From Paralvinella palmiformis (taxonomy: Eukaryota; Annelida; Polychaeta; Terebellida; Alvinellidae): a stretch of DNA of 64,000 bases. Below the pieces are notes generated by a model. The model was not told where the DNA came from and did no database searches. It worked only from the letters and a program-made list of their open reading frames with translations. Every line of letters begins with the position of its first letter. Position 1 is the first letter of the stretch. Positions 47,155-59,167 of this stretch are shown one piece after another. Both the position numbers and the translations under genes were made by a program. The stretch is taken from the NCBI GenBank assembly GCA_025642065.1, contig JAODUP010000328.1, forward strand, positions 209,001 to 273,000, given 5' to 3'.

Positions 47155-47680
47155 GCTGATGCCAGCCAGCACGTGACATTATTAATACTAATCGGAACAT
47201 GTTATAGCTGTTATTGCTGATGCCAATAAGGACCAAACATTGTTAATACCATTCATTACATGGCATTTTTGATTCTGGTCAGAACATGGCATTGTTGGTG
47301 CAAACCAGGATATGGCATTGCTGTTGCCAGTCTTTATTTGATAATATTAGCGGATGGCATTGCTCATGCCAATAATGACGTAGCATTGAGCCAATCAGGC
47401 CATGACATTGTTGATGGTGGTTGATGTTTTACGGCCACTGTTGTGCACATGGTAGGTTAAATGGGCCGAGCGACCTCCAAAGGTAATGAAACGAAGTCAA
47501 AGACGAAACAACCTTCAGATATGCCCAATACCGAGATTCGAATACGGATGGTAGTGTGATCTGTGGTCCAACACGCTACCGCTAGACCACGGAGGCGCCC
47601 CAGGCCATGGCATTACTGATGCCAGTAAAGGATATGCCATTACTGTTGTCAGTCGGGACATGACATTGCCATTGTCTTAG
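47155..47680. repeat. Degenerate minisatellite, unit about 28-32 bp, interrupted by a SINE
   Basis: Repeated, diverged copies of a unit like ggacatggcattgttgatgc followed by cagt: at about 47172, 47217, 47266, 47285, 47312, 47353, 47399, 47605, 47635 and 47657. Confidence 0.65.
47420..47601 (-). mobile_element. SINE family A inside the minisatellite
   Basis: Minus strand begins ggggcgcctccgtggtctag, then cggtagcgtgttgg (A-box), B-box attcgaatctcgg, and ends with the body cctttggaggtcgct and acatcaacc. Flanks aggccatgacattgttgatg and aggccatggcattactgatg are similar, but this could be the minisatellite itself. Confidence 0.88.
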
Positions 47681-48285
47681 AACATATTGGATATTATAAT
47701 TTGTGATTGATTTAATGATCATCAGCTCCTGGTTTTCACTCGGCGATCCCCCTCATCACCGCCATAGTTATTTACTGACATCATCAACATCTGGGTCTTT
47801 TTCGAATATTTTTCTCAGTTACGGGTATACGGTCACCACTTGTTGTGTGCCTACACTGAGCATGCGTGCATATTCTACTGAATAATTAATCAGCCACATG
47901 ACGGTCAGCTCGAAGTGATCCGTGTGAATGAATACCAAGTTACTACAACGTTTCTACCCACAAAAACACGTAATTTATGTATGACTTGCAAGATATAAAT
48001 GACAGAGTGACTAACAATGCCAATAAAAGTCGCTGTTATTACAATCAAAAAAGAATTGTTTTGAGATATGCCAGAAGTTTGTACATACAGCTACTAAGCC
48101 ATAATCCCATGAAGCCTTAAAATGCACGAGGCCAGTTTAGTTTTTTTTACTGTTTGTACCGTCTTTTGTTGTTATCATCATATGCGACCAGGTCAAAGGT
48201 ATTAATTAAGCTAATTTGTTTATGGCTTGTTTACGTCCCGAAGTACGGCTACATGTTCGTCGGCAACCTCCGCAGCTTGCTATCT

Positions 48286-48500
48286 GTTTTCATCTGACCT
48301 AAATAGCACCTGAATAAGCCTGAAGCATGATGACGTCAAAAACCAAAACAAACCAGCCGCGCTTTGCATTGTGGGATTTATGGGGGGGGGGTCCGTTGAG
48401 CGATAATACCGTGATAATCCCGCCGTTTTAACTTTAAACGTCAATGTTCCGGATCTGTTATAATCAAGCCAAAAACTAACTCCTGCGTACCGTTTCACTT
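48286..48500 (-). repeat. Dispersed repeat F, inverted arm 1
   Basis: Contains, reversed, gtacgcaggagttagttttt, acagatccggaacattgacg and tcccacaatgcaaagcgcg, ending ttttgacgtcatcatgc. More than 140 bp nearly identical to 49030-49195 in the opposite direction. Confidence 0.85.
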
Positions 48501-49029
48501 CAACACCGAAAAAGCCGACACTGTTGAAAAATTGTATTCCAAAACTGAAAATCAGATTATAACTATATGCTAATCGTCCGTCATTGCTACTTTATAAAAT
48601 GGTAGTAAAGTGTGGTATTCAACATTGTACACCACAGTACAATAATATTCACTGCACGTAACAAAGACTGTTCCAATGTGGTGTTCGTAGTAAATCACAC
48701 TAAAATTATATTTAACGAAAAGAAGAAGAATATAGTCCAGTATATTGGTAAATTTAATTTATTATTTATAGATATAATAATATGGTAAATTGCACTTTAT
48801 TTACCAATATTATTATCTGTGATCTGATGGATAATAACATGGTTAAATTACACTTTATTTGCGCCTTTCACTGTTTCAGTCAATCCTTACACTGACACTA
48901 ATTATAAAAAATTGACTCGCAGATTGTCATTTCGAATTAAAACTCTCCAACGCTTTCTCAGCATTTCATCCCGCGGCCAACACATGCCAACTTAAGTTTT
49001 TATATCGCTCACTAGTGGCATGACAATAC

Positions 49030-49200
49030 GGTACGCAGGAGTTAGTTTTTGGCATGATTATAACAGATCCGGAACATTGACGTTTAAGGTTAAAATGGCG
49101 GTATTATCACGGTATTATCGCTCAAGGACCCCCCCCCCCTATAAATCCCACAGTGCAAAGCGCGCATGGTTTGTTTTGGTTTTGGTTTTAAATTTGAAAT
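49030..49200 (+). repeat. Dispersed repeat F, inverted arm 2
   Basis: Starts ggtacgcaggagttagtttt and continues with the same core as arm 1 and as 62388-62515. The TGACGTCA end is missing here. With arm 1 it forms an inverted pair with about 530 bp between. Confidence 0.85.
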
Positions 49201-49594
49201 AGAATAATGGGCTGTTAATATCTATTGATGTTTTTTTTTAAAATTTGTTACCTGATTGGCTGTGATCAATTAATCGTATTATCAGCGTATGATAGCTTTG
49301 CGTATATTGTGTTTTAAAATACATATAGACTAACGTCAGATGAGTCGCCATAAGGTGGCAGTTCATCCGTTCTACTCGAGTTTCTGCTTAAGTCCGGATC
49401 ATTTAAACCCGGAATCTTTTTTTTTATAAATAATTTTAAACTGAAAGATATTAATTTTATATCATAATTTTATAGCTTGCTGTAAAAACTGGCCACCGAG
49501 TTTTCGTTGATATAAACATTTCAGATGCTTATGGTTCCGCTCCAGGCTAGGATCTCGTATATCAGTAATAGAGTACATAAAATTTCTACAGCGT

Positions 49595-49625
49595 TTCGTA
49601 TGTGTGTGTGTGTGTGTGTGTGTGT
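49595..49625. repeat. (GT)n microsatellite
   Basis: Simple GT run. Confidence 0.95.
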
Positions 49626-50028
49626 TGCGTACGTACGTGTGCGCACATACACGCACAGCTATACATAGAGGTGAGAGGTGTTGATTTCATGATAGTACTT
49701 CTAAAGAAAAGAAGAAGGAAAAACCGAGACAGGCCAATTGGAAGCTTTCCGTCTGTATTTTGTTGGGTTTGTTTTCAGTGCACACTGATCCAGACAAGTG
49801 GCTGATGTCTGTGAAAAGAGCACCATCAGCTTTATAGAGAATACATTTCTGCATCCGGTCTTAGTGCACGTTGTTAGATTACGCCAGAAGCGTTAAAACC
49901 AAAATATTAGATTCCTACAGAAGGCTAACCAACCATCCCGAACCAACAAACTCAAGACAATTCTTTCATTAATTTACAGACAAATTTCCCCAAGTCATTA
50001 TTACATCTTAGTCTGAATTCATCATCAC

Positions 50029-50143
50029 TTAATGGGCATGAGGCGAAGTCAAAGACGAAACAACCTTCAGATATGGCCACGCCGAGATTCGAACACGGGT
50101 GGTAGTGATATGTGGTCCAACACGCTACCGCTAGACCACGGAA
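50029..50143 (-). mobile_element. SINE family A, partial copy
   Basis: Minus strand: ccgtggtctagcggtagcgt head, B-box gtgttcgaatctcgg, and body up to cgcctcat. The 3' body with cctttggaggtcgc is missing. Confidence 0.87.
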
Positions 50144-50452
50144 GTTTACGCTTCATTATTATTATTATTATTATTACAAATATTATTACTAGATTGGTGT
50201 TAGAAGAGGTACTTATCGTTGTAGTATATTCACCATTTTCCTTTTTAATAAAAACCCGTTTTAATGTGGATGTTTTGTTAAACCGTATTTGTTTGCCCAT
50301 GCTAAAGCAAGTTTGTATTCGTTAAGGGTAGGGGCGTAGATCACAGCTGCCAGGCCAGTTCTGTAACAAATGTGGTTTAATGTCCAGCAGAAGAACAACT
50401 AATTTCGTTAATCTTGTTATTTATATAAATAAAAGCGAATGTGTGTGTGTGT

Positions 50453-50643
50453 GATGATGATGATGATTGATGTTTTACGGCCACTTTTGTGCACAAGGTA
50501 GGCTAAATGGGCCGAGCGACCTCCAAAGGTAATGAGACGAAGTGAAAGACGAAACAACCTTCAGATATGCCACGCCGGGATTCGAACACGGGTGGTAGTG
50601 ATCTGTGGTCCAGCACGCTACCGCTAGACCACGGAGGCGCCCC
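50453..50643 (-). mobile_element. SINE family A, best-preserved copy
   Basis: Minus strand: ggggcgcctccgtggtctag, cggtagcgtgctgg, B-box gtgttcgaatcccgg, body cctttggaggtcgctcgg and cccatttagcctacc, tail aaaacatcaatcatcatcat. Both flanks are GT-rich, so the target duplication cannot be told from a microsatellite. Confidence 0.92.
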
Positions 50644-53328
50644 GTGTGTGTGTGTTTGCGGGACTATGATGTTTATTCATTGAAATTGTGTTTTTAAATT
50701 ATTATTCTAAGCCCTTAGTTTTATGGGTCAAATGCCCAAGTAGCCTTCAGCAGTAGCAGCAAGAGTTAAAGTCCGCGAGGAGCTCGGCTTTTAAGCTTGT
50801 GTATGTGTGTGTGTGTGTGTGTGGGGGGGGAGGATATGTGTGTGAGAGAGAGAGAGTGTGTCGATAATTTAATAAAACATGGATATGATTTAATTATATG
50901 TTCCTGGTCGCCCATAGTCTGCTGAGTTTACTAGGGCCTCACGCCGTTTTGGGGACTGCAGAGAACATACACAAAGATTAGCAGAGTCTGAGCGTATATC
51001 CATTGTCATTCAAAAAAGAAAATACGCGGAGATGAAATATGTATCATCCCATTTTACCACCTCTTGATTTCCCCTTTCATCCACGTATGTCTGTGCCACT
51101 GGTTGTGTTTACTTTCACACACAATTACCCCCCGCCCCCTCAACACACACAGGGACTGGTGAAACATTACACATGTCTCAGCATGAAAAGTCGCCACTCT
51201 CGATTCAGTCCCCTAAAGAAACGTCCAGAGTTTGAATTCACGGTTCGACATTCTGTACCTTATTGTACACAGCTAAAACACACACCCGTTGGTGGTATTT
51301 GCCAAGTATAAAGAACCGACTGGCATTTCACCCACTGACTGATGAGTCACCCAGACATAATAAGAATGTGTGAAACCAATCACTGTTGCAGAAGAAATTA
51401 GAATTTCTGATTGAAAGTGAATGATTTTGTTTGGTTTGTTGCTATTGTGTGAGGCATTTCTGTCAAAATCGATATTTTATGTGTTCATATGCCAGAATTT
51501 TTTTTGCTGTTCACATGATTCACAACAGTAATGATTGTTATGTATCAATTAGTTTGATTGGCATTATTTCATTATTAAGTTCAGGTAGCATACAATGAAC
51601 TAGTTCATGCCTAATTTTTTAATTTATTAATAAAAAGAGCATATGTCGTTTGTAATTAACTCAACTCTCCACCTAAATGGCTTTTCTTAGGCATCTTTAA
51701 AAAAATTCGTATAAGAAATGCAACGAAGAAATTTTCATAAAAGAAATGTAATATTGACAGTGATTAAGAATTATAACAATCCAGACAATTCGAAACACTG
51801 TATCTTTTATCAGATATCCAGGTTAGTTGATTATCCATAACAACCTGGGTTGACCAGTATCTTTGCAAAGATTATCATTTGCGGCATTGTTGTTGTTTTT
51901 AAATAGCATATAGTTTGTTTTGTTAATATTAGATAAAATGAAATTAATTTAGTTATGAACGCGAGTTCTAACTGTTCCAAGTCCATGTTGATATGGGTGG
52001 ATGCGGTGGATATCAAAGCTTGTGAGCCTTATCATAGATTGCCAACAATTGTGACAACTTTATAGCATATGAAGTATACCTAAGCCATAAAACGCAAAAC
52101 TCTGATACATCACAAATAATGTCTAAGCAAGAAGGATCGGCACACGTTTCCAATCTACAGATTGCTTGATACCTAATAAACGGCTTTTAAACCAAGCTAA
52201 TGTTAAACTCTATACTCCATACTGCTCTAATTTCTGTGTAATGCTCAATGGTTGAAATGTTCTCGGTCGAAGGCTTTTGAGAAATCTAAAAACACCAAAA
52301 GTATCTCATTTTCTTTAGTTTTTCGATCAGGGATCAATGCTTACCGCATGACTTGTGTAGTCTCTATGTAGAGGTAATGTTAGCATAATATCAAATTCAA
52401 GCTCATTCGATAATCGGTTATAGCTGAACGTTGCGTAGTAAGCTGTAACATGTATTTCTGTAAGTTTTGGGTATTTTCATTTGAATGTTTCGTATGTAAT
52501 TTATTAAGTGTAGTAGGTGATTTAAAGAAGCCTTTGTCATCCAATGTTCGTTTATGATATACTTGTTCCAGTTGGTTTGTGCTGTTTGTAGTGTGTGACA
52601 ATGGCTGTTATTTTAAGGCAGCAAAGGGTTTCTATTAACGCGCAATAAAAACGTTGTCAAATGGAATTACCGTCTGGTTAACCTGGACGTCGGTGGGTGT
52701 AGGCACGTGAGCATGCAGATACGCTCGGACGTAGCTGATGGCTTACTGCTTGCGAGAGCAGTTTACGATTAGAGCATCAATGAGTTACAAACACCAGGTT
52801 GGGGTTGAATGTAAACGTTACACGTGTGTTGGTAGTAAGTTTCCTCCTTGAGTCGTTCATCCGCTAAATGTCAAAAATTGTGACCAGTGCCGATGTTAAA
52901 TCACACACACACACACACACACACAAAACACACACACACACACACACACAGACAACGAGAGTGTCAATTAGTCCTACTCATTGTTTTCTTGTCAACCAAA
53001 ACAAAAAATTCCACGGAGACCTTTTTTTTTTGAACTCGCTGCCAGTCAGTCGCCCCGTATTGCTGCGCACAACTAATGGCATTACTATTGCTATATTTAC
53101 GCCTAATGGCATGTCGGATGACATTTTTCTATATCTTACGGTATTAGCTGTAGATGTTACCCGTGAATGCTGCTGCTGTTGACACTGTGCAGATGTTAGA
53201 AAGCTGATCTCGCGCTTTCTGTGCGCTATGGGAAATATGTTAGGAATTGGCACCAGGCATGTGACAGTGTGTGGTGGTGTTGTTGTTGTTGGAATCACGA
53301 GTTGGTTGTGGGAAATAGTATGTTCGCG

Positions 53329-53368
<40 letters not shown>

Positions 53369-53600
53369 ATTTTATTATACTTGTTTGTAAACAACTTAGG
53401 TTAAGAATGTGATAATGTATCAATAAGCATACCGACTGACTGTATATAGTTCACTCTCAACAGACATACAAGACAGACAGGAAGGCAACCGATGATGATG
53501 ATGAATGTGTGTGTGTGTGTGTGTGTGTGTCAGGCAGCACACACACACGGCAAAGAGGAAAGAACATACTTGTGGGGGTAAACTGATATGTGGTCTGAAC
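50644..53600. other. Noncoding region, no gene recognised
   Basis: Contains (GT)n/(G)n/(GA)n at 50801-50858, (CA)n at 52902-52950 and (GA)n-(G)n at 53331-53369. Nothing coding is supported. Confidence 0.55.
53331..53369. repeat. (GA)n followed by poly-G
   Basis: Purine-only run, GA repeats then nine or more G. Confidence 0.95.
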
Positions 53601-53629
53601 GTTACAGGAAATGTCAGTCTGACACTGTC

Positions 53630-53734
53630 CGTACCATTCTGGTATGCCACCATCTGAGCCACTTTATATACCACAGTTTGTACCACCGTCCGTGTCATTA
53701 CTTATACCGCACAACGTCTCGTTGTATCTACCAC

Positions 53735-53772
<38 letters not shown>

Positions 53773-53845
53773 ACTCTATACCACGGCCTGTACCACTATA
53801 TTTAACACGACTTATACCACTGTCAGTACCACATCTACCTCAATC
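53630..53845 (+). repeat. Degenerate TACCAC-rich tandem array
   Basis: Irregular repeats of tataccac, tgtaccac and ctaccac about every 10-20 bases, broken by a (TA)n run at 53739-53768. A 134-codon frame across it is rich in Thr and Tyr for this reason. Confidence 0.6.
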
Positions 53846-55105
53846 TTCTCTCGTATATCTGTATGGTCGGCGGTGATTTATAGACTTAATGCCACGGTAT
53901 GCAACGATATTTCATATACTTTCCGTACTGAAAGGACTACACCCCATTTTGCGTGGATAACGCACGATAGGATCAATTATACACTGGTATAGTTTGTATC
54001 AAAGGTTGTTGGTAATTATGTTATTTAATATTCGCTCTTTCTAGCTTGTTCGGGATTTTTTTTGTAAACAGTTCCTGGTCGTTATATTACAATAACCAGT
54101 AGTCAGTCGGTTGATGAACGTCAGAGTTCGTATACATCCCAGTTATATTAATTAATCGCTTAGTTACTAGGTGCGGTGTTTATGATTAGGTCAGCTAATG
54201 TAACAATGGCATATCAGAGATGTGTCGACATCATCAGCATCATAATTATCATCATAATTATCATCATCATCATCATCATCAACAACAATGTCAAATGTTT
54301 ATTTTCTAATTAAAAACATCAGTCTTTTATAGATGCATGTCTCTAGTTTAATGGATTTCAATTTATTAACAAGTGTGTGTGTGTGTGTTCGACATACTTT
54401 CCTCTGTGAGAATAATTATCTCGATCTTCTGACATAGGATATAATTAGTGGATAATTAATCGTGTCAAACCCATTTCTCCGCAATCACAACTAGATAGTT
54501 TGCTTCTCTTCTAATAGAGAAGACATTACTCAGTTTGGTGGCGGATTTGTTGATGTTTGGATTCTTTCCGTTGTGGAGAATATTTGAATAGGCTAACAGA
54601 TTAATGTCACGGTATCCATCCAGAAGAAAATGTTGTTTCAGTTGGCGTAAAGTTGGCGGATGGCTAACCTGAGATTCAGGATTTGTCCTTGAATCGCAGT
54701 GGTATGTTTAAGGTAACTTCATGCGGATTGTCAAGAAATCGCAGAGAATCGTCATCCCGTACTCGTACTTTGATCAAAAACTCTCAGCGGACACACGTGC
54801 CATTTTAGCGCTGTCCTGTACGCGATGGCGCCGGTCTGTAATTAGATGTCGGTTAATAACGTAGGGCGGAGTTTAGTCGAGCCTAACCGGAAGTTGGAGT
54901 GTGGGCGTACTTTTTGATAGGTCGGTCTATTTGTCATAGTTAGCTCGGAAGATAGCACCCCCCCTCTCCTGTATGGTCTACGTGTAACCAAATCCCGATG
55001 GTTCGGTATATCAGTCGAACTGTGAAAAGATGTTATGTCTTGATGATACGACGGATGATATTTCTTTGTGGGGCAGCTGAATGACCTATATTTTCCTTTC
55101 CACAG

Positions 55106-55250
55106 TTCCTCTTCCGTCGGCTACTCTCTCCAAAAACAGATCAGTGTCGAGATATTGCTGATAAATGTCTGGAACAAGATAAACAAGATTGCTCCTCAGA
55201 TGCCAATCCGGTGAACCACACCCTGCCGGATAGCTGGTTAGTTACGGCAG
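55106..55250 (+). other. Candidate exon, unrecognised
   Basis: Good acceptor (ttttcctttccacag at 55091-55105), then 68 codons without a stop beginning FLFRRLLSPKTDQCRDIADK, with donor GCAG|GTTCCG at 55250. No family recognised. A second frame is also open for 36 codons, so it may be chance. Confidence 0.2.
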
Positions 55251-55292
55251 GTTCCGAATATAGCGGTGGACTCAAGGTCGACCAGGCTCGGC

Positions 55293-55326
55293 CCGGGGGT
55301 AGGGGGGGGGGGTGTTAGGGGGTAGG
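55293..55326 (+). other. G-quadruplex-prone run
   Basis: Four or more G runs of at least three: ggggg, ten G, ggggg, separated by ta, tgtta and ta. Confidence 0.5.
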
Positions 55327-55536
55327 TGAAGTAAGTTTCCAGCCTACCACGAAGCTGGTAAAAGGAGCAGGGTTTCTTTTATTCTAGGGATGGTATCAGC
55401 GCCGATAAGATAGTGTGACCAGAGTCTACTTTTGGGTGTCATCCCAAAGGCGACCGACGGTTGGATTGAGGGGAGGGATCCATCGCTCTCATCTATCGGC
55501 ATGACGTTAATGATCAGTGGATCGGGCAGTTTATTC

Positions 55537-55567
<31 letters not shown>

Positions 55568-56811
55568 AAGAATCCATATTGTGACAGGTGTAATGAAATG
55601 TTTTTGTATCGGTTAGGTGCCGTCTGGATCAACCCCCCCCCCCCCCATTAAATAAACAATTAATACTCGCCGCACCCATATAAAAGCCGATTGGTGTCGA
55701 CGTATCATGGCGATATTGTACCAACGAATACGTCTGCGCAGAGATTAAGACCGCCAATAAACCGTTTGTTTTTATTATTTAAAAAGCCAGTTTATTTTCT
55801 CAGTTTGTATTTACCATTTGTTCGTCTAGATACTTAGGGCGTGCTACGACTGGGTGCATCTCGGCGACGGCGGCAATGAGATATGTGTATTTACCTTTTT
55901 GAAAGCGACACCGCCGTTCCCGATCTCTAGTCATATGTTTACCTGGAGCTGCGGGCCCGGATGAAGGCGTGTTAGTTTGACCTAGTTCGTTCATATTCAG
56001 ATAGATCTTTCCCAGTTCCCGAATAGGCGGGAATTACAGGAATCAAGCTTACTACGTTACTAGATTCGGCTAAATGAAAATAAGGAAATGATCCCAGTTG
56101 CCAGGGAAATGTCCGTTTCGCCCGTTTATACTTAATGCGTGTGTTTGGGAATGTAATTGTGGTTACAGTAAATTTAGTTCGTGATTTTTTTGATGAGGGC
56201 GGGTTCTTCGTTTGTCCCAGAATACATGTTTTGACGTGGAAAAGGTGCCAGTGCCAGGTATATATTGGCATACAGAATATGTATATTTCTTGTTCGAGTG
56301 GCCTCGTTATGTCAGACTCAAGGTTGCTCAGTCCAAATTTGTACGTTTCGGTTTACGACTGGAATTCAAAAGAGTGGGTGTGGGTGTGAGCGCGCGCTTG
56401 CGCACGCGCACTCCTGCGCAGAAAAAGACACCTAACAAGTTGGTAATATAGTACAAGACGTATTCCTGTGGTTTGGCATTGAATTTCCATCGTCGATCAA
56501 ATTGAGTGCTACCCGGAAGTGAAATGGAAATATGGACCGGACACTTAGGTTAAATGGGGCACCAAATGTTATTTTCTGGCATGTATTTATAATTCATTTA
56601 TAATCCATTATTGTGAGAGGGAAAACTGAGTAAGAGTCCTGAATATTATTCCTACCACGTCAAGTAAAACAGCAACGTTTCTACCTATGAATAGTACGGC
56701 TTTAAATTAGATTAAACGATACAGCCGCGGGAAACAAACGTCATGTCGGATTGCAGTTTTAGTTAGAAATAGTATTTGGGCTTCTAAATAGGTTTTCACA
56801 GGAGTCTGATG

Positions 56812-56955
56812 TTGTTGTTGTTGTTGAGTTGTTTAACCTCGACGCCGGTCACACCTGGGACATATGGCCGAGGGGAGATTCCATAAGGAAACAAATCCCA
56901 CAAAAAAAGGTTCGAGCAAGACCCGGTGCTTAAAGCATTAGACTATCGGAACGCC
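56812..56955 (-). mobile_element. SINE family C, diverged copy
   Basis: Minus strand: head ccgatagtctaatgctttaa, degraded B-box ggtcttgctcgaac, tttgtgggatttgtttcc, catatgtcccaggtgtgac and gaggttaaacaactcaac. Confidence 0.65.
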
Positions 56956-57564
56956 CTCGGGGGGGGGGGGTCAAATGTGCGAACGAAGATGCAAAATATG
57001 TTATTAGAACAACAAAATGTGTGTGTGTGTGTGTGTGCCAAAAATAAAATACAGTCACAGTAATTGGTGTGTGGGGTGTGTGCATGAATGCATATTTGCG
57101 TGTGTGCATACAACTCACTTTGATGACCAAATAATTATATTGTTTATAAAGCTGTTGACCTGACTCTTGGGTGTATTAGAGATCCAGTGTCTCGGTTTGT
57201 GCATTGAAAGACGAGAGAAACGATTGTACTATGAATAGTTTATTTCAGTTTAAAGTATTATTTTGTTAATCGATCAGATATTGGTTTAATGCAGCGGGTT
57301 ACTTTCGGCTAGCAGAGGAACATGAACCGATTTGGCATCATTCTGCATTTTAATAACACGTTGACGTTGTCGACTAACGGGAACGTGTAGGTCTGCTCTT
57401 CGTATATCGTCGTTTGGATTAGAAACGACCGACCCACGGCGAAAACGGTATTAAACTTCATCGAATAACTTGTCACAGAAAATTGCATCATAGCAGTTAA
57501 CTGTGTAATATATGGGTCATCGGTATCTAATCATTCCCTCATTCTGATGCTGTTGCCAGGTGGC

Positions 57565-57879
57565 AGTGTTCGAACCCCGTAAGAGGTCGAAACTTTTTCA
57601 GGAATTAATTTCTCGGCTCACTACATCGTGGGTGGCTGACCACGTTAAATGGCGCTGCCGTCTCCACTGAATTATTTAAAATAAAGGGGGACGTTAAAAA
57701 CCCCCATGAGGACGTAAAACACTCTGGCAGTGACCACCCTCAGGGTATTTCGGCTCCATCTTTCCGTACTGCTCCCATGTGAGTGGTGGGGGAGGAGGTT
57801 CCTCAACCACTCCAACATAGAGACTGTGCTGATTAAGCGACAGCCTGGGATTCTCCCCCCCCCCGAACAACAAAACCAA
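57565..57879 (+). mobile_element. SINE family B, 5'-truncated, 10-bp target duplication
   Basis: Starts at agtgttcgaaccccg, so the A-box half of the head is missing, and then follows 30968-31309 to gaacaacaaaaccaa, with an extra segment near 57700-57735. Flanked by GCCAGGTGGC at 57555-57564 and 57880-57889. The 5' truncation fits LINE-type target-primed insertion. Confidence 0.87.
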
Positions 57880-57905
57880 GCCAGGTGGCTTGTTCCAAGT
57901 CCTAG

Positions 57906-57958
57906 TTCATCATCATCATCTCATCATCATCATCATCATCATCATCATAATCAACAAC
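57906..57958. repeat. (ATC)n microsatellite
   Basis: CATCAT run; gives a poly-His or poly-Ile frame. Confidence 0.9.
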
Positions 57959-58479
57959 ATCACGAAGGCTAACCATAGTTGTTATAGAGGCCCGTTCCAG
58001 TTCCCATGTCTCCTTTCGGTTTGCAGTCCGCTTACGTGTACATCTAGCGATTATCATGGTTGTAAATGTCAGTTTGATTGTTATGGCTTGGCCTCGTGTA
58101 GTATCAAGTCTGTGCCGTGATCATTTCCAGGTGTAAGGATCGATGTAGGTCGTCCTATCGTGGGGTGGCAGCTGATGATGATGATGATGATGATGATAAC
58201 AAGAAGGAATACTAATAATATGATAATAGGCCAAAGGTTTACACTGCGTGCCATTCCAGTTTTAAACACTGAGCAGGTTATTGCCGAGAAAGAGGGAGAT
58301 AAGAGAGAGAGAGACGTGTATCTTTGGTATCAATCGTAGACCGATAGAACCCGAAGCACTTGTTAGAAGTACCAGGCCAGACCAGCCTTAAATGTGTCCA
58401 GTTACTTTACTGGCCATTGCAGCTGCGGTTTCTACATCAAACGATTATCCTGACTCCGATCTGTTGTGTATTCCGTTTG

Positions 58480-58640
58480 TAAACAGTCCGACGGACTGGG
58501 CCGCCATCCGTTAGAATGGCCGCTCCGACACCTTCCCGACCATCTTTCACTGAGGCGTCCGCCTTGTTTGTTTACAGGCTATCAGTAGCGAGAACTGGCC
58601 ACTGCCGGGTCGACGGTAACAGACTGGGCTACTGTATAAA
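58480..58640. promoter_or_regulatory. CpG-rich patch with paired YY1-like motifs
   Basis: gggccgccatccg and gaatggccgctcc lie 10 bases apart in opposite orientation, within CpG-rich sequence ending at ccgggtcgacgg. A possible regulatory element; no transcript evidence. Confidence 0.2.
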
Positions 58641-59012
58641 CGTTGTCACGCTCTGGCCTTGACTTATGATCTAGTGCTTTGGGCGGAGCGCGGGGCATGT
58701 CTCTTTGTGGCCGATCCTAGCTGAAAAAATGCGCTAACCTAGATGTAGGTGGTGTGGGTTTTTTCCTCTTCTCCTTCTGGTACCGAGTCTTGGGTATTTT
58801 TGGTACGATCTCGGTCAGAGATAATTTATACTTGAAAGAGTTTCAGGATCTTCTCCCCATTCCATAAAGTCAATTGTTGACCAGTTTGTCTTCAGAGAGT
58901 TGTGGAAGTTCTCTGATTTACTGGTGATGTATGTCTCGTGTCTGTGGGCAGAGACGTTTACGTACTGTTGTCATCCGGAGTAAACACATTCTAGATAGTT
59001 TTTTTTTTATAA

Positions 59013-59021
<9 letters not shown>

Positions 59022-59056
<35 letters not shown>
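59022..59056. repeat. (CT)n-(GT)n microsatellite
   Basis: CT run then GT run. Confidence 0.95.
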
Positions 59057-59078
59057 GTTTTTTTCTTTTAATTCCAGG

Positions 59079-59167
59079 GGGATGCAAGACTCTTAAAGAG
59101 CGGCGTACATTGATGACGTCCTACTCCCAAATCCTTCCCCCCGTCGTACACAAATATTTACAAAATG
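59079..59167 (+). other. Candidate exon, unrecognised
   Basis: Pyrimidine tract and acceptor ttttaattccag, open frame GCKTLKERRTLMTSYSQILP then PVVHKYLQN, donor AAAT|GTATGT. No family recognised; the frame also continues upstream through a GT repeat, which weakens it. Confidence 0.18.

Noticed and set aside
50560..50640. tRNA-like A-box and B-box sequence
   Set aside because: Repeated with the same body at several loci and no intact cloverleaf seen; SINE rather than tRNA gene.
53588..53992. 134-codon Thr/Tyr-rich frame
   Set aside because: Produced by the degenerate TACCAC array and a TA run.
54721..54852. Short frame starting MRIVKKSQRIV
   Set aside because: Only 43 codons, no recognised family and no donor that would extend it clearly.
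56135..56451. Two overlapping plus-strand frames of 79-84 codons
   Set aside because: Two frames open at once over the same bases and no recognised motif; longer frames are expected by chance in this less AT-rich part.
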